Shown here: positions 21,301 through 33,300 of the stretch, piece by piece
Layout of the letters: each line of letters opens with the position of its first letter
Numbering within the stretch: position 1 is the first letter of the stretch
Assembly: GCA_022828595.1 (NCBI GenBank)
Contig: JAKGHH010000005.1
Span: 56,849,655 to 56,913,654 of the forward strand
Source of the DNA: Nelumbo lutea
Taxonomy: Eukaryota > Streptophyta > Magnoliopsida > Proteales > Nelumbonaceae
DNA: 64,000 bases
Direction: 5' to 3'
The notes under the pieces: generated by a model
Told to the model about the DNA's origin: nothing
What the model saw: only the letters and a program-made list of their open reading frames with translations
Databases searched by the model: none
Position numbers and translations under genes: made by a program

Positions 21301-24300
21301 GACTTATTACACTTACAACATATGCAATATTCGGTCGTGTATGTGCAAGATAAATGAGTTTTCCAACTAGTCTTTGGAACATCTCCTTGTCTGCACTTGC
21401 ATTCTCGTTGGCTTCTCCAAGTTTATGATTGGGATCTATAGGCGTGAAGCTGGTTTACATGCCATATTTCCTGTTTCTCTCAAAAGATCAACAACATACT
21501 TTTGTTGAGAGATAAAGATGCCTTGTTTAGAATGTGCAACTTCAATTCCGAGAAAATACTTTAGTCTCCCCAAGTCTTTTATCTCAAATTCTCTGGCAAG
21601 GCAGTTTTTCAATGCTTCCTTCTCCTTTTTATCATTCCCAGTAACGATTATATCATCCACATAGACTAATAGTGCAGTAACTCCCCCTGAGGCTGTGTGT
21701 TTGATAAAAAATGTGTGGTCACCTTGACTTTGCTTGTAACCTGTACTCAGCATTACCTTCGTAAACCTTCCAAACCATGCTCTCGGAGATTGTTTGAGAC
21801 CGTATAGTGCTTTCTTCAATCGACAAACTTTATTCCCTTTAATGCCTTGTCCAAAACCCGGCGGAATGTCCATGTATATCTCCTCTTCTAGATCACCATG
21901 GAGAAACACATTTTTTACATCAAACTGTTGCAAATCCCAATTATAGTTAGCAGCCAACGACAGTAACACCCTTACTGTATTCATTTTAGCTACTGGGGCA
22001 AAAGTCTCCTGATATGTATATCCCTTGGCTACTAGGCGTGCTTTGTACCTTTCTAATGACCCATTAGATTTGTACTTAATTGTAAACACCCATTTACAAC
22101 CTACCGTCTTCTTGTTTCTTGGTAGATCGACAACTTCCCATGTGTTGTTTTTTTCTAATGCCTCAATTTCCACTCTCATGGCTTTTCTCCACTCCTTATT
22201 AGAAAGTGCCTCGGCTAGAGTATTAGGAATTAGAATGGTGTTAAGGCTGGCTAGAAAACTTTTATGGGATTTAGAGAATCTTTGGAATGATACATATTTG
22301 GCTAAAGGGTACAATGGGCGTTTGGTACATTCTCTGGTTCCTTTTCTCAGTGCAATAGGTAGGTCATACTCATACTCAGACTGTGAAGGTGTAGGTTCAG
22401 GATCTAAGCATCCCTCAGTTCTAGGATTAGGAGTTGAATCTTGGACTTGCACAGGTTGAGGATCTGGATTTTTCCTCCTAGAGTAAACCTACATATATCT
22501 CACATTATCATGCACATTATTCGTGGAGTTAACAGTGTCCGAATTTGGTTCAATGGTCGGGTTGTTTGACTCTTGTTGAGACTCGGGAATGTGGGGCTCA
22601 GAGGAATGTGACTCAGAGGGATGTGATTCTTGACGATTGAATGTCTATGAGGAGGGTAGTACATCTAGAGAGAGTAGATCCGAGGCCTTATCTTCCATTA
22701 ATGAGGGCTTCCCATAAAGACAAGGTTGAGTGAAAAAAGATTTTCCTTCCTCAAATGTGACATCGATGGAGGTGTAGAATTTTCTGGTGGCTGGATGATA
22801 ACATTTATAACCTTTTTGAGTTGGAGAATATCCCAAGAAGACACACCTAATTGCTCGTGGGTCTAATTTTCCCTTATTATGGACATGAACAAAGGAAGTG
22901 CAGCCAAAAATTCTTGGTGTGAGATTATTTGAGGCTCAAATATCAGGGTAAATTTGAGAAAGGACTTGTATTGGGCTTCGGTTGTCAAGAACTTTAGATG
23001 GTAGTCTATTTATGGTGTAGGCAGCAGTAAGGACAGCTTCCCCCCAATATTGTTTTGGCACCTGATTTTGAAAGAGAAAGGCTCGGGTGGTTTGCAAAAG
23101 ATGGCCATTTTTTCTCTCAGCTACCCCATTCTGTTGGGGAGTATTAACACAGGAAGATTCATGCACAATGCCTTCTTTTCTGAAAAAATGGGGACAAATT
23201 CTGATTAAAACAATCTGTAGCATTATCAGATCGAAACCTTTTAATTCTCACACCAAACTGAGTTTGGACCATGTGACCCTAGTGCAATCATCAATAAAGG
23301 TGACGAACCATCTGGGACCAGTAATGTTGGGAATTTGAGAAGGGCCCCATATATCCGAATGAATCAAATAAAAAGGAGTTGAAGATCTTTTATTGCTGAT
23401 TGGGAAAGAAACCCTTTTGTGCTTAGCAAGTTCACAAACATCACAATGAAAGGTTTCAACATCAATTCCTTTAAACAAGGAAGGAAGCATTGTTTTTAAA
23501 ATAGGAGATGAAGGATGACCAAAATGGAAATGATGACGCCAAATTAAATCTTTATTGGAGGTAGATAAGAATGACTCGTGTGTGACATGCATAACAGTGT
23601 GAGATGATTTGCTGGTTGCTTCAAGGTAGTAGAATCCATCTCTTTCCTTAACAAATCCAATCTTCTTCCCCGAAACTTGGACCTGAAATACACAGTAAGA
23701 AGGGAAGAACACAACATTGCAGTTCACATCCTGGGTGAGTTTATGTATAGAGATAAGGCTAGTGGATAACTTAGGAACATGAAGCACATTTTTAAGTAAT
23801 AGGGATGGAGTAATTTGAATATTCCCAATCCCTGCCACTATGGTGAAAGAACCATCAGCAATAGAAATTTTTCTATTACTAGGACAGGGTGTATAGGTGA
23901 GAAAATGTAGTGAAGAGGGTGTCATGTGGTCAGTAGCTCCAGAATCAAGAATCCGTGGAAAAACACTAGCCGAGGCATGTAATACTAGAGATAAAGACTC
24001 ACCTGAGAGAACAAGAGAGGTAGAACCACTTCCTGGTTTCAAGGTTTTCAAGAAGCGCCTTAGCCTTTCAATTTCTTCATCATTAAATGGTCCCTGACTT
24101 GAGTGTTCTTGCTGTGGGGTTGTGGAGACATTATGGGCCTGTTGAACTCCTTTTGAAACTCCTCGATTTCCCCATTCCTTGCTGGATGTGGGAGGTTTCC
24201 CATGAAGTTTCCAACACCGATCTTTCGTGTGTCTGGGCTTCTTGCTATAGGTGCACCAGAGGTTATCGTTAGAGTCACGGGTGGTTGTGTCACGAGCCAA

Positions 24301-27300
24301 GTTGTGATTGTCCTCACCCTTTGAACCACTGTAACTTCCTCCCCTTGCCACCATGGCTGAACCTTCGGGATCTTTAGGCTCAAGCATGATTCCACGGTAG
24401 CTTTCCTCAGCTCTGACAAGGGCTATGACTTCATTCAATGGAGGCACTTCTTCTTTTCCAAGAATTTGTATTCGGACCTGATCGAATTCAACATTCAGTC
24501 CGACCAAAAAATCATACACCCTATCTCTTTCAATAAAATTCTTCAAGATCACAGCATCATCTGCGCACTTTGTCTCAAGAACCCGATAATGATCAAGCTC
24601 ATGCCATAAATTTTTCAGCAGATTTGCATACTCTGTAACACTCCTGCTCCCTTGTTTGGCTGCCACAGTCTTCACTTTGACCTCAGAGACACGAGCGGCG
24701 TCATGGGCTTTGGAATAGGTTTGTCGGACAACATCCCAAATAGCCTTTGCAGAGGGAAGAAACATACAAGTATCACTGATCTCGGGTGTCATTGAACTCC
24801 ACAACCATGACATAATCATGGAGTCCTCTTCATCCCAAGCATCAGAATTTGGCTCGCCCAACCTTGGTCCTGTTCCAAGGAGGTGACTAATTTTTTCTTT
24901 TCCCTTCAAATAGGTACGCACTAGTTGTGACCACTTCAAGTAATTCTGGCCATTCAGTTTATATGTTGCTTGAATATTCTGCAAATCACTAGCGTGAGGA
25001 TGAGAATTTGTTGCTCCTTCATCGGTTTGGACGGGAGCACTTGTTGCAATCATGTCGGACATTGTTAATGGAGGAAAAATAAGGCCAGCATGAAAGAAGA
25101 ATAAAGGAACACTTCTGGTTACAGATCAACATTGAAGGCCAGAAGAGAAAAACACAAAATCCGGCAATGAAGGCCGAAAAAATCTCAAGGTTGACAAACC
25201 TAGAGCTCTGATACCATGTTTTGGAATGGTAGAATACTGATATGTTTCATTCTATTGCCAATGGGCATATTTATACAGTAAGCTGCTGCAATAAATAGAA
25301 AGAAAAGAAAATAGAAAAAAGAAAAAATAGAAAGAAGAGAAAATAGAAAGTACAAAAATAGAAAGAAAAAACTTTCTAAATCAATCCTTCCACAATCCTA
25401 GGAATATATACAATCCTATGAGCACTTCTACAGACCGCATTATATCTAAGTGGTCCCTTCCACACATCGAGATCTGAAAGCAGTTCCTTTGGGATTTACT
25501 TGTTTAGTAACTCATACAATGAACCATAAAGGGCAACAAAGTATATGTATCCTCTCAAACTGCATGTCAAGCCATCCAAAGAAAATATCAGGTTTCTCTA
25601 ACTCCATGCACACACTTCAACTCTCCTAGCTGCCTTACTATCTCAAGGAGGTCTAATTTCAGCAGTATAGCTGTACATGTGTGGTCCCATATGGGTGTAG
25701 GGCCCTTATTTCATTCCAAACTACCATATCTAAGGGTGTAGGGCCCTTAGACATACCTAAAGTGCCAATCAAGGCCAATTCATGGTTGCCAAATAAGATG
25801 ACAGATACTGCAAAGGATGCATAGATTGTACAAGAAGTTCCAATCACTAAGATAGATTCTTTGTTTTGTTCCCTTTAAATGGCTTAGTATTTGCAAGAGG
25901 TAGGATGCATCCTTAAAGAGAAACTGGAAAATGAAAATGTTAGAGGAGTGCTATAGAAACTGAGCAGTTATACTGGGTCCAAATGAATAACATAAAAAAA
26001 GGATAAAATAGAAGTAGGTTGAGCAACCTCTCGAGTTCTTAGTATTCCCAAAATGTTTAAGCAGAAAGAGAAAATTTAGAAAACCGTTCAGCATTTATGA
26101 CATCTCCAGATTACAAAATGGTTTATTAGCTGAAACAACAACATAGAAAAATGACAACATTCATGTCTATTATGTCCTTACAATTGAGATGAAAAAGTTA
26201 TATGTTTACTTACTCATGGTCATAGATGGTTTTGGGAAATCCCAGACCAGAAACTGAATCAAAATTTGTCCTCCGATGTATTTCATGCACATCAGCATTT
26301 CTTTTAAGTTCATCCCCTTCTTTTTCACCTGCTGTTAGGTGACTACAGATGAAACAAAAGAGTGTCTGATGTATAGACATGCTGACAGATATTGATCCCT
26401 GGAATATTAAAAAGATTTGTCAACATATATCCAAATTTACCATGGGAAAGAATCAAATGATTAATACTGCTCATCAATCACAACGGTACAAATAATTATA
26501 AAACAACCACAACAACAACAGAATTATTTTTTTACCAGATTTTATCAAAGAAAATTAGAAATTGCAATAAATATCATAAACCACCAAAGAAAAAGAACAT
26601 CAGACCACAAGGAAAGTGAAGAAAATCAATCCAGTAAATAATTGCAACCATCCTACAAGGGCAGCCCAGTACGCATCCTGCCAATGCAGGGTCTGGGGAG
26701 GGACAGATGTACCCAGCCTTACCCCTGCACATAAAGAGGCTATTTCCAAGATTTGAACCCTGGCCACCCAGGTTGCAATGGAGCAACCCAACCATTGAGC
26801 CAAGGCCCACCCTCAATTGCAACTAACCTATCTATATATTTTTTGTTAGATATTCTGGAAGATGGTTTCATTGCCATTCATAATTTTTTACAAGTCTCAT
26901 CCTTTATGATTCAACCTGTTGTTTTCTATACCTATAGGACTCATCCTAATAATTTGCTTGATACATAGTAAATATAGTTTGTAAATTATAATGAGTGGAA
27001 ATTCCAAAAGAAATGTACACAAATAGCAAAGACAAGCAATAATAGTCTATTGATCAAAATGCACTTAACAATAAATTGTAGAAGTTGCATATGCTGACTG
27101 ATTCTTAAAAGATAAATTTATTCTAATAAATGATATTGATACATATAATACTTACATGGCCAGTATTCCTTTCAGGAGCTGCACTACAGATAAGGTAATC
27201 TCATCTACTGAATATGGAAACTGACGTGCTTCTTATAAAAAGGGATAATGTTGTCAAGTTTCAACCTATTCAATAGCCATTTTCCTTAGCATTGGATGTT

Positions 27301-30300
27301 TACATTATTCTAAAATAAGTTCTTAATAGTGTTTGCAGGTAAAGAATTACTTCACTTCTCTAGATACTAGCAATGGAAAGAAACAGTTCTTTTCAAAAAC
27401 GTACAAAGCTCTCTCAATTTGGAACTTCTCTTTCTACTTCTCTTTCTACTCCTCTTCCTTTCAATATGTGGCAGTTTATTTTGTAATTGGAGTCTCCAAA
27501 TAGGGGTAGGAGGATATGGGTATATTTACATGCTTAAACTGGATGGATATCAAAAAGAAATGAATTCAGCTATGGAGAGGGTTTCTTTAATAGTGATATT
27601 TTCTTGCCTAGTTAGCTCATTTTTTGCAGGAGTTCCTTTTCTAATAATACAACTATATATCATTGCCTTTCTCAAAAGATGCATCAACACTGATTACGGG
27701 AATTTTTTCCTTCACTATTTTAACCATCAACAAAAAGAGGTATTTGTTGAAAGAGAAAAGAAAGATGAGTACAATCCATTCAGAAAATCAGAAATAGGCC
27801 ATGGGCAACTCCCATGCCCATGGCAATGGGTTCTCCTTTACAAACATACAAAAGGAACATCTAACCCAGCATGAAAAGGAACCAAACAAGAAAGAAGTTT
27901 ATTCCTCTTGGCTCACACCTAGTGGAGTCGTCAAAACAGGGAAGCTTGCACACACACGTAGGACTTACAAGAATCAGACACTACCTTTAACCCAAAAACT
28001 CATGCCATTAGGTTGTGGGCCAATCCTCATATTTAATTCCTTTGCTTCTCTTAATTCTATCCAATGTGGGATGTCTTTCTCATATACTCATGCATGCATC
28101 CCAATGATCTCCACCTCACATATGAGTTTCTTTCCACATTAAGTGCTCCTCCTTGAACAAAAGCTGTTATCATAGAAACAAGTTTGACAGGCACAAACCA
28201 AGAGCCCTCTGCCCACAACCATAGGGAGCCTTCACTCAACCAGAAACAGCCAAACAAATAGTTATCCATGGGTATGTCAGACATGAGAGTCACCAAATGC
28301 TCAACTATGGGAGCACATTCCCATGGGTGGAGTTATCACAGGAGATCAACCACTCAACCATGGGGAAGCCTGGTCAAGTGGTTAGCAACAAAGACACACA
28401 TGTGTGTGTGTATGTATGTATCGCATTCTGTATATATTGTTCCATATATTATAAGTCAAATCATGATATTTTAATAATATCATATTGTAGGTACATGGTG
28501 GCCACTAAGACCATCAGAGTACAGAAAGTGTGAAACCAACACTACATGGACGCCTGCGATGAATCCAGGACCCATTGCACGATTGTGATGAGATCATCGC
28601 ATATCCACGATTGCGATGAACTCATACCCGGGACAGGTCACGATGAACTTCGGCTAGCACGAATCTGCAATAAAGCTAAGATGCGCGGGCTTGCGATGAA
28701 ACCCGAACACACGGATTTACGATGAAGTCGGACACGCATAAAGCTGTGATGAACCCGACACCATTACAGAACTGCAGAATCATGGTAGAATGGGAATAGA
28801 TACCAGTTACACGTACGCCTTTAAGTTACGCGCGGGTTCAATAAAATACACCTGCCAAATGATGACATCACCCATGCCACGTCAATATAACAGGGCCACA
28901 TACGAAGAGAATCCGGAAGGGATAAGATTTTCTAATAATAATCCCTTAATAGTCAAACTAAAGAAAATATCTCCTTCCCTAACAGAAGGGATTCCCTTTC
29001 CTAACAGAAAAGAACTTCTTCCTTGATAACCCTAACTTTCTCTCTATAAAAGGGGCGGGGAGAGACAACACAATCAAAACTCTGACCTAGGGTTTCTCAA
29101 GAGGTTCCTCTTTCTCTCTCCCTCTCCTCTCTTTCTTCACTTCTCCACCTTCTCTCTCATTTCGGCCACAATTTTCGAACCTTCAGAGACTGACCGACTG
29201 CCAAGAGTCTACGGTGATTACACATATAATACAAATTTTATAAATGTCTTTTCATTTATTGAAATATTTTTCTTTAAATCTAATCGTTTATTTGGAGTTC
29301 ACATTGATTTTTTCAATTTAAATTTCAAATTTCAAAAAGTCTAATCAATACAACCTCAATAAATACAATTAATGCCTAGAAAATATAATTAAACATAGTA
29401 AATGACGTTTTAGTTGGTGAATGTTTAATTATTAATGCCTAGTAAATGACATTTTAGTTGTATTGTATCTAGTAGTTGTATTAAGAAATTGAAAGCTGAA
29501 ACTATAGTCCCACATCAAATGGGAAGAGAGAAAGCGGGCAAGAGAGATGAACTATAAAAAGGAACTTGGGATCTTAATGAAATGTCATTTTCTTGGCCCT
29601 TTGGCAAGGCCTGGAACCAGACCCAGCCCAGACCCAATCTAAGTCCCTTGATAAAGGTGCTAAGCCCGCCCCGGGCACAGCCCAGCCCACGATCAGCCTT
29701 AGTCATCACATGCATCCATCAATACTTGCACCCAGCCAAACCTTCAGCTTTGATACCACTGTTGTGCGGGAGTTGCTAAAACTGACAAACTTGCACACAT
29801 GCATAAGACTTACACACAGGAATTGGACACCACCTTTAACCTAACAGCTTAAGCTATTAGGTTGTGGGCAAATCCTCATATATAAGTCCCTTGCTTCTCT
29901 TACTTCTATCCATTGTACACACATGTGCATCCCACCATCTAGCAAGTTTGCCAGAAATTTTAGTGCATAGATCCTAAACACATCAAGAATTAGTTTTTCT
30001 ATTTCTTCCAAGGTCAACAAACCACACTCAGGTTTTAGGACCTGCATTATAATATAATTTGATTCTGTTGGAACCTATAAAGATATAACCCATTACTTAC
30101 TATAACAGTGTTCATAAACCAGTCTAGTAGGTTGTATTTTTGTACAGTAATGTCTTGTACACAACGTATGGTAGACAACAAAATATTTCCGTGACTCAAC
30201 ATTCACTATTCTAAAACAAAAACATATCTTCTTCTACAAATAATATTTAGTCCAAGTAATCCAGTCTACAGGGAGAATTCCCCAAGTCATTTATATTTAT

Positions 30301-33104
30301 ATAATAAGTACGAGAAACATTAGTAAAGGCAAATGCAAGATCCAGAGATTAATTTGACAGAATTCCCACAATGATTTTGATTCCTAGTGTTAATAAGTAG
30401 TTAAGGCATTTATAGCTTGGGCTTAAAATGCCACAAATAATCAAAAAGATCTTATAGCACACAATTCAAAAAATCAAGATTTAAAGAAAAAAAGCTTCCA
30501 TTAAAGACAATGAAATCCATGAAACAAAAAATGATTAAAAAATGGAACTTGGCTATGAATTAGTTTTTAGCAACAGAAAAAGAAGGAAATGACCTTGTTA
30601 CCAATGTAACCCATAACGCCAACACCAACAGTGGATACCTTCAGGTTTTGAATATGCCTCCTCAAGCTTCTACGAACCCATATAGAAAGGAAGATCCCAA
30701 CCATCTGTTTACTAACTATTCTTACAAATTGTGATCTTTTCTTCTGCTGTAGAATAGGTTCCAGGTCAAATTCTGCAAGTGAATCTGTCTTTGATGACCC
30801 TCTGCTACTCTTCATTGATGATGACTTGAAAGAATAAGATTGCCTAAAAGAATTAGAGGCTTTGAAAGATTTAACTGATTTGAAAGAACTTTGTTTGTCT
30901 AAAACATGCTTAGCCAGTAAATCCATTGGAAGCTCTGGCCAGCTCAAACCAATCCTTTCTGTCCCACTAAGCGTTTTGGCCAATTTTCCTTTCTGTTGGG
31001 ATTGGGAAAATGATGATTCAGAAATCCCTATAGAATTCTCTGTACAGAAACAATTTAATCTATCTAATCTCTTTGGTGTGGAAAACTGCCTCTGCAAACC
31101 TTCTTTCATTGATAATTCTACATCAGCATGTTCAGTCGAATTTAAAACTGACATACTTGTTAATACATTTTCACTCATGGTGACTGTATCCTTTATTTCA
31201 TTGATATCATCACATTCTTCATCCAGTGGATGGACCATCTCATCATCATCACTATCAGTTGCATCCAGTATTTCATCTTCAATATCCAAGACATCATCTG
31301 ATTGCTTAAACCTCGATGGAGAAGGAGGATGACTATAACACTTAACCTTTTTCTTAACTGGTTGTATTTTATTCAGTGTTTCACGAATAATATTTTCCCA
31401 TTTTGGAACTGGACGGCCATCCTCAGCACCAAAAATGTTCCCGGCATTTAGTGGGACAATCTCCTGAAGGCTGCATTAAAAAAGCATTGTTATAGTTCCA
31501 AGTCAAACATAAAATCGTGAGTTTTTCAGACAATATTGGTCAGATAACTAGTGGGTGTGCAAGGGAAAAAGCAATCCATGATTTCGCATTGAAGTGTTCA
31601 AAGAGAAGGGAAATAAGATAACAAAAATCCTGCTGCATCAAACATCTATGCATGTCCAGTTAACTGACTGTTGAAAATTGAAAGCGCTTACATGGGAACA
31701 ATTTACCATCCTAACAAATAAAATCAATTAGAAGCAGAATTCTGGAAAATAAGTTCTGGCATATACCCAAGCACATATATATCAGCAGGCTGATCCATAT
31801 CCAACCAATCTTTGATATCTAGGTCATCAGATGGAAGTTTCCCTCCAACATTCCATGTCCCAACACAGATCCTAGAAAGAAATAGGAAAGTAAAAACTAT
31901 CAGAGTCCAAAAACGTATTTAAAAGAAAATAAATGGTTCTCTTCCTATGGTGGTGCATTCATTACATTTTTTCACCTGGCCATTTAGTTAGCTAAAGAGT
32001 AAAAAAGTTTCATCACATACAAGACAAGAGTAACCTACCTGATTTCTTTGGTTTGTATGTATTGAGCCCGAAGGGTCTCTGAATTTCGTCTTCTCAACCT
32101 AGGAAGAGTATCAGAGGTCCCTGAAAATTAAGGCCGCAAATTTATTGGAAGGAATAATGTAATAGTATGACAATTTCCATATGAAAAAAAAAAAAAGTAT
32201 CAAAAGTTGACGCACAAGAAAAAAAAAATGAAGCATAACCTTGTTATTTTATCATGAACAAATTGTCCAATAAAATAAGGACAGATATGGGGAAACCAAA
32301 AAAGAAAACACAGTATACATGACGATGTTCGCCATAACAAGAAAAACAAGAAAATGAGGAAAAATAATTATTTCCAAAGGAATTCCCTTTTCAATAAATT
32401 GCAGAGAGAAAAGGAAACAAAAAGAAGGGGTTGGAAATATTTCCTTCTCGCCAGGAAGATCAACATACTCTGTATGATAAAATATTGATAACGAGTACAA
32501 GTAAAAAAAAAAAGGGAACTAAAGAAGTACGATAAAATATTTTATTACCATTGGGCTCGAATTTGACTCCATCCCCTTTCTTGTCCCCAAACCGTGATTC
32601 TCCTTCATAACACCCGCATTCTGCAAAATCCATCATATAGTATAGAACTAAAGAAGTATGCATCTTAAACACGAAATTCGAACTGAAAGAGATCAGTCAA
32701 GTAGTGCATTAAGGAGAACACACGACTAGAATTGAAAACCAAAAGAGAAGAAATGAAATGAAACTGAATTTTTCCTTCTGTTTCTTCACACCTTCGAGAT
32801 CAGAACCGCTGTCGCTACCGTCATCTGTGTCAGCGCTGTAATCAGAATCTTTGGTTTTGATGTTCAGCCACTTCCTTAGAACAACTCTGGCCCAGAAGAG
32901 CTGTAGGCACGAGCAACCGAAACAACATATTTCAGCCCAACTCCACTGCAACCTCTCAACCAACATATAAAATGGAGACTACATCGTTCGAAAAACACTA
33001 ATTTAAAGCTTCTAAGCATCCCCTAAAGAAATGAAGAGAACCCAGATAGGGAAGAAGAAGAACAAGAAGAGTACCTCTGATCGTTTTCTCCGGCGATGCT
33101 TCAT
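18354..33104 (-). CDS. IP5P3-like: Type I inositol polyphosphate 5-phosphatase, complete (643 aa)
   Basis: Exons in coding order: 33104-33075, 32900-32792, 32620-32549, 32120-32039, 31871-31767, 31470-30594, 26398-26214, 20081-19973, 19678-19536 and 18573-18354 (stop TAA). They sum to 1932 nt with all phases consistent and GT-AG introns. The enzyme removes the 5-phosphate of inositol polyphosphates or phosphoinositides, damping calcium and membrane signalling. Motifs in order: [10 protein letters not shown] start, [11 protein letters not shown], a 290-codon exon with an acidic and Ser/Lys-rich insert and the SWPELP segment, [35 protein letters not shown] and SDHRPV. All active-site motifs are intact. 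The ending [11 protein letters not shown] and the SWPE segment match the Arabidopsis At1g71710 (IP5P3) type as I remember it. Introns 6 and 7 exceed 4 and 6 kb and carry transposons. Confidence 0.93.
20445..20700 (-). repeat. Copia 3' LTR
   Basis: 256 bp; on the minus strand it begins TGTTGGAAAATG and ends CCAAAACA. It is repeated at 25217-25419. Confidence 0.85.
20708..25062 (-). pseudogene. Copia gag-pol polyprotein, broken
   Basis: The minus-strand frame opens at 25062 ([10 protein letters not shown]) and runs through Gag, a zinc-knuckle-like segment, protease (DSGATDHMT), GAG-pre-integrase (HFHFGHPS) and the integrase start (HSDIWGP) to a break near 23250. Integrase resumes at 23223-22936 ([10 protein letters not shown]), then 22836-22645. 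Reverse transcriptase occupies 22452-21436 ([14 protein letters not shown] intact) and RNase H 21382-20708 (SSAEVEFRA). At least four frameshifts or stops interrupt it. In the zinc knuckle the second Cys is Ser (CTYS instead of CxxC). It cannot make a full polyprotein. Confidence 0.88.
25205..25216 (-). other. Copia primer-binding site
   Basis: Minus strand TGGTATCAGAGC directly after the LTR end, complementary to the initiator-Met tRNA 3' end. Confidence 0.85.
25217..25419 (-). repeat. Copia 5' LTR, truncated
   Basis: 203 bp matching the 3' LTR from its inner end up to ACAATCCTAT; the outer ~46 bp are lost. Confidence 0.8.
26651..26814 (-). mobile_element. Au-type SINE, intact, in phosphatase intron 6
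   Basis: Minus-strand sequence begins GAGGGTGGGCC and carries a pol III A-box-like GGCTCAATGGTTGG and a B box GGTTCAAATC (26759-26750). It continues GGAAATAGCCTCTTTATGTG and closes GGGCTGCCCTTG. This is the layout of the plant Au SINE family as I recall it. Target duplications AATTGCAACCA (26640-26650) and AATTGCAACTA (26815-26825) flank it. A split relative is at 9768-9834 plus 12237-12334. Confidence 0.85.
28540..28770 (+). repeat. CG-rich degenerate repeat of GCGATGAA units
   Basis: About ten irregularly spaced copies of GCGATGAA, GTGATGA or ACGATGAA within 230 bp, markedly richer in CpG than its surroundings. It precedes a TATAAAAGG at about 29046 and a pyrimidine-rich stretch to 29160, which together resemble the U3-R-U5 part of an LTR. 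The unit is not identified. Confidence 0.45.
29507..29608 (+). pseudogene. U2 snRNA-like promoter and truncated U2 5' end
   Basis: GTCCCACATCA (29507-29517) matches the plant snRNA upstream sequence element (RTCCCACATCG). TATAAAAA follows at 29553-29560 with 35 bp between, close to the 33-34 bp of pol II-type U-snRNA genes. About 29 bp after the TATA start, 29582-29608 resembles the first ~25 nt of U2 RNA, including TTCTTGGCCCTTTGGC for U2 TTCTCGGCCTTTTGGC. After that the similarity stops, and no Sm site or 3' stem follows. It is a truncated or captured U2 gene, antisense to the phosphatase gene. Confidence 0.5.
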
Positions 33105-33300
33105 TTCGGCAGGCGACAAAAAAACTACAGAATTGGAGTTAGCTATAAGAGTGCCTCCGGTTCTCTCTGTCTGTCTGTCTGTCTGTCTGTGCTTAGCGAT
33201 CTAGAGAAAGGAAGAGAGAAGTAAACTTAAGCGAGAAGGGTAGCAGTTGCTGGAGATGAAAGGATGCTGAGTAAACAATAACCACCTCGCTTGATAGATA
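33105..33300 (-). promoter_or_regulatory. 5' leader and proximal promoter of the phosphatase gene
   Basis: The sequence directly upstream of the start codon is pyrimidine/purine-biased and contains (CTGT)n at 33167-33191, a common feature of plant 5' UTRs. No unambiguous TATA box was placed. Upstream, 33378-33412 is a short CpG-rich patch. Confidence 0.4.
33167..33191. repeat. (CTGT)n microsatellite
   Basis: Six tandem CTGT units in the 5' leader of the phosphatase gene. Confidence 0.9.

Larger units (their letters stand above)
20445..25419 (-). mobile_element. Ty1/copia retrotransposon (RE1-like), defective, in phosphatase intron 7
   Basis: The 3' LTR is 20445-20700 and the 5' LTR 25217-25419 in plus coordinates. 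The two are nearly identical where both exist, but the 5' LTR lacks its outermost ~46 bp (the TGTTGGAAAATGTGG end), and the sequence changes abruptly at 25419. The PBS (TGGTATCAGAGC on the minus strand) is at 25216-25205 and a polypurine tract abuts the 3' LTR at 20701. The element has the same orientation as the host gene, so its LTR signals could affect splicing or polyadenylation. No clean target duplication is visible because of the truncated end. Confidence 0.9.
27920..29935 (-). mobile_element. Putative short non-coding LTR element in phosphatase intron 6
   Basis: Two diverged direct repeats, 27920-28103 and 29760-29935, share an order of words such as CTTGCACAC, ACCTTTAACC, TTAGGTTGTGGGC and CTTCTCTTA…TTCTATCCA. 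The right copy is bordered by TTGATACCA (29750-29758), a minus-strand TGGTATCAAAGC-like primer-binding site. The interior (~1.65 kb) shows no coding frame. It contains the GC-rich repeat at 28540-28770 and the U2-like sequence at 29507-29608. LTR borders are approximate. Confidence 0.5.

Noticed and set aside
12238..26814. tRNA genes at the B-box-bearing sites
   Set aside because: The A and B boxes belong to Au-type SINEs with target duplications; no cloverleaf can be formed.
30862..31332. A 156-codon plus-strand ORF
   Set aside because: Antisense shadow of the large phosphatase exon 6.
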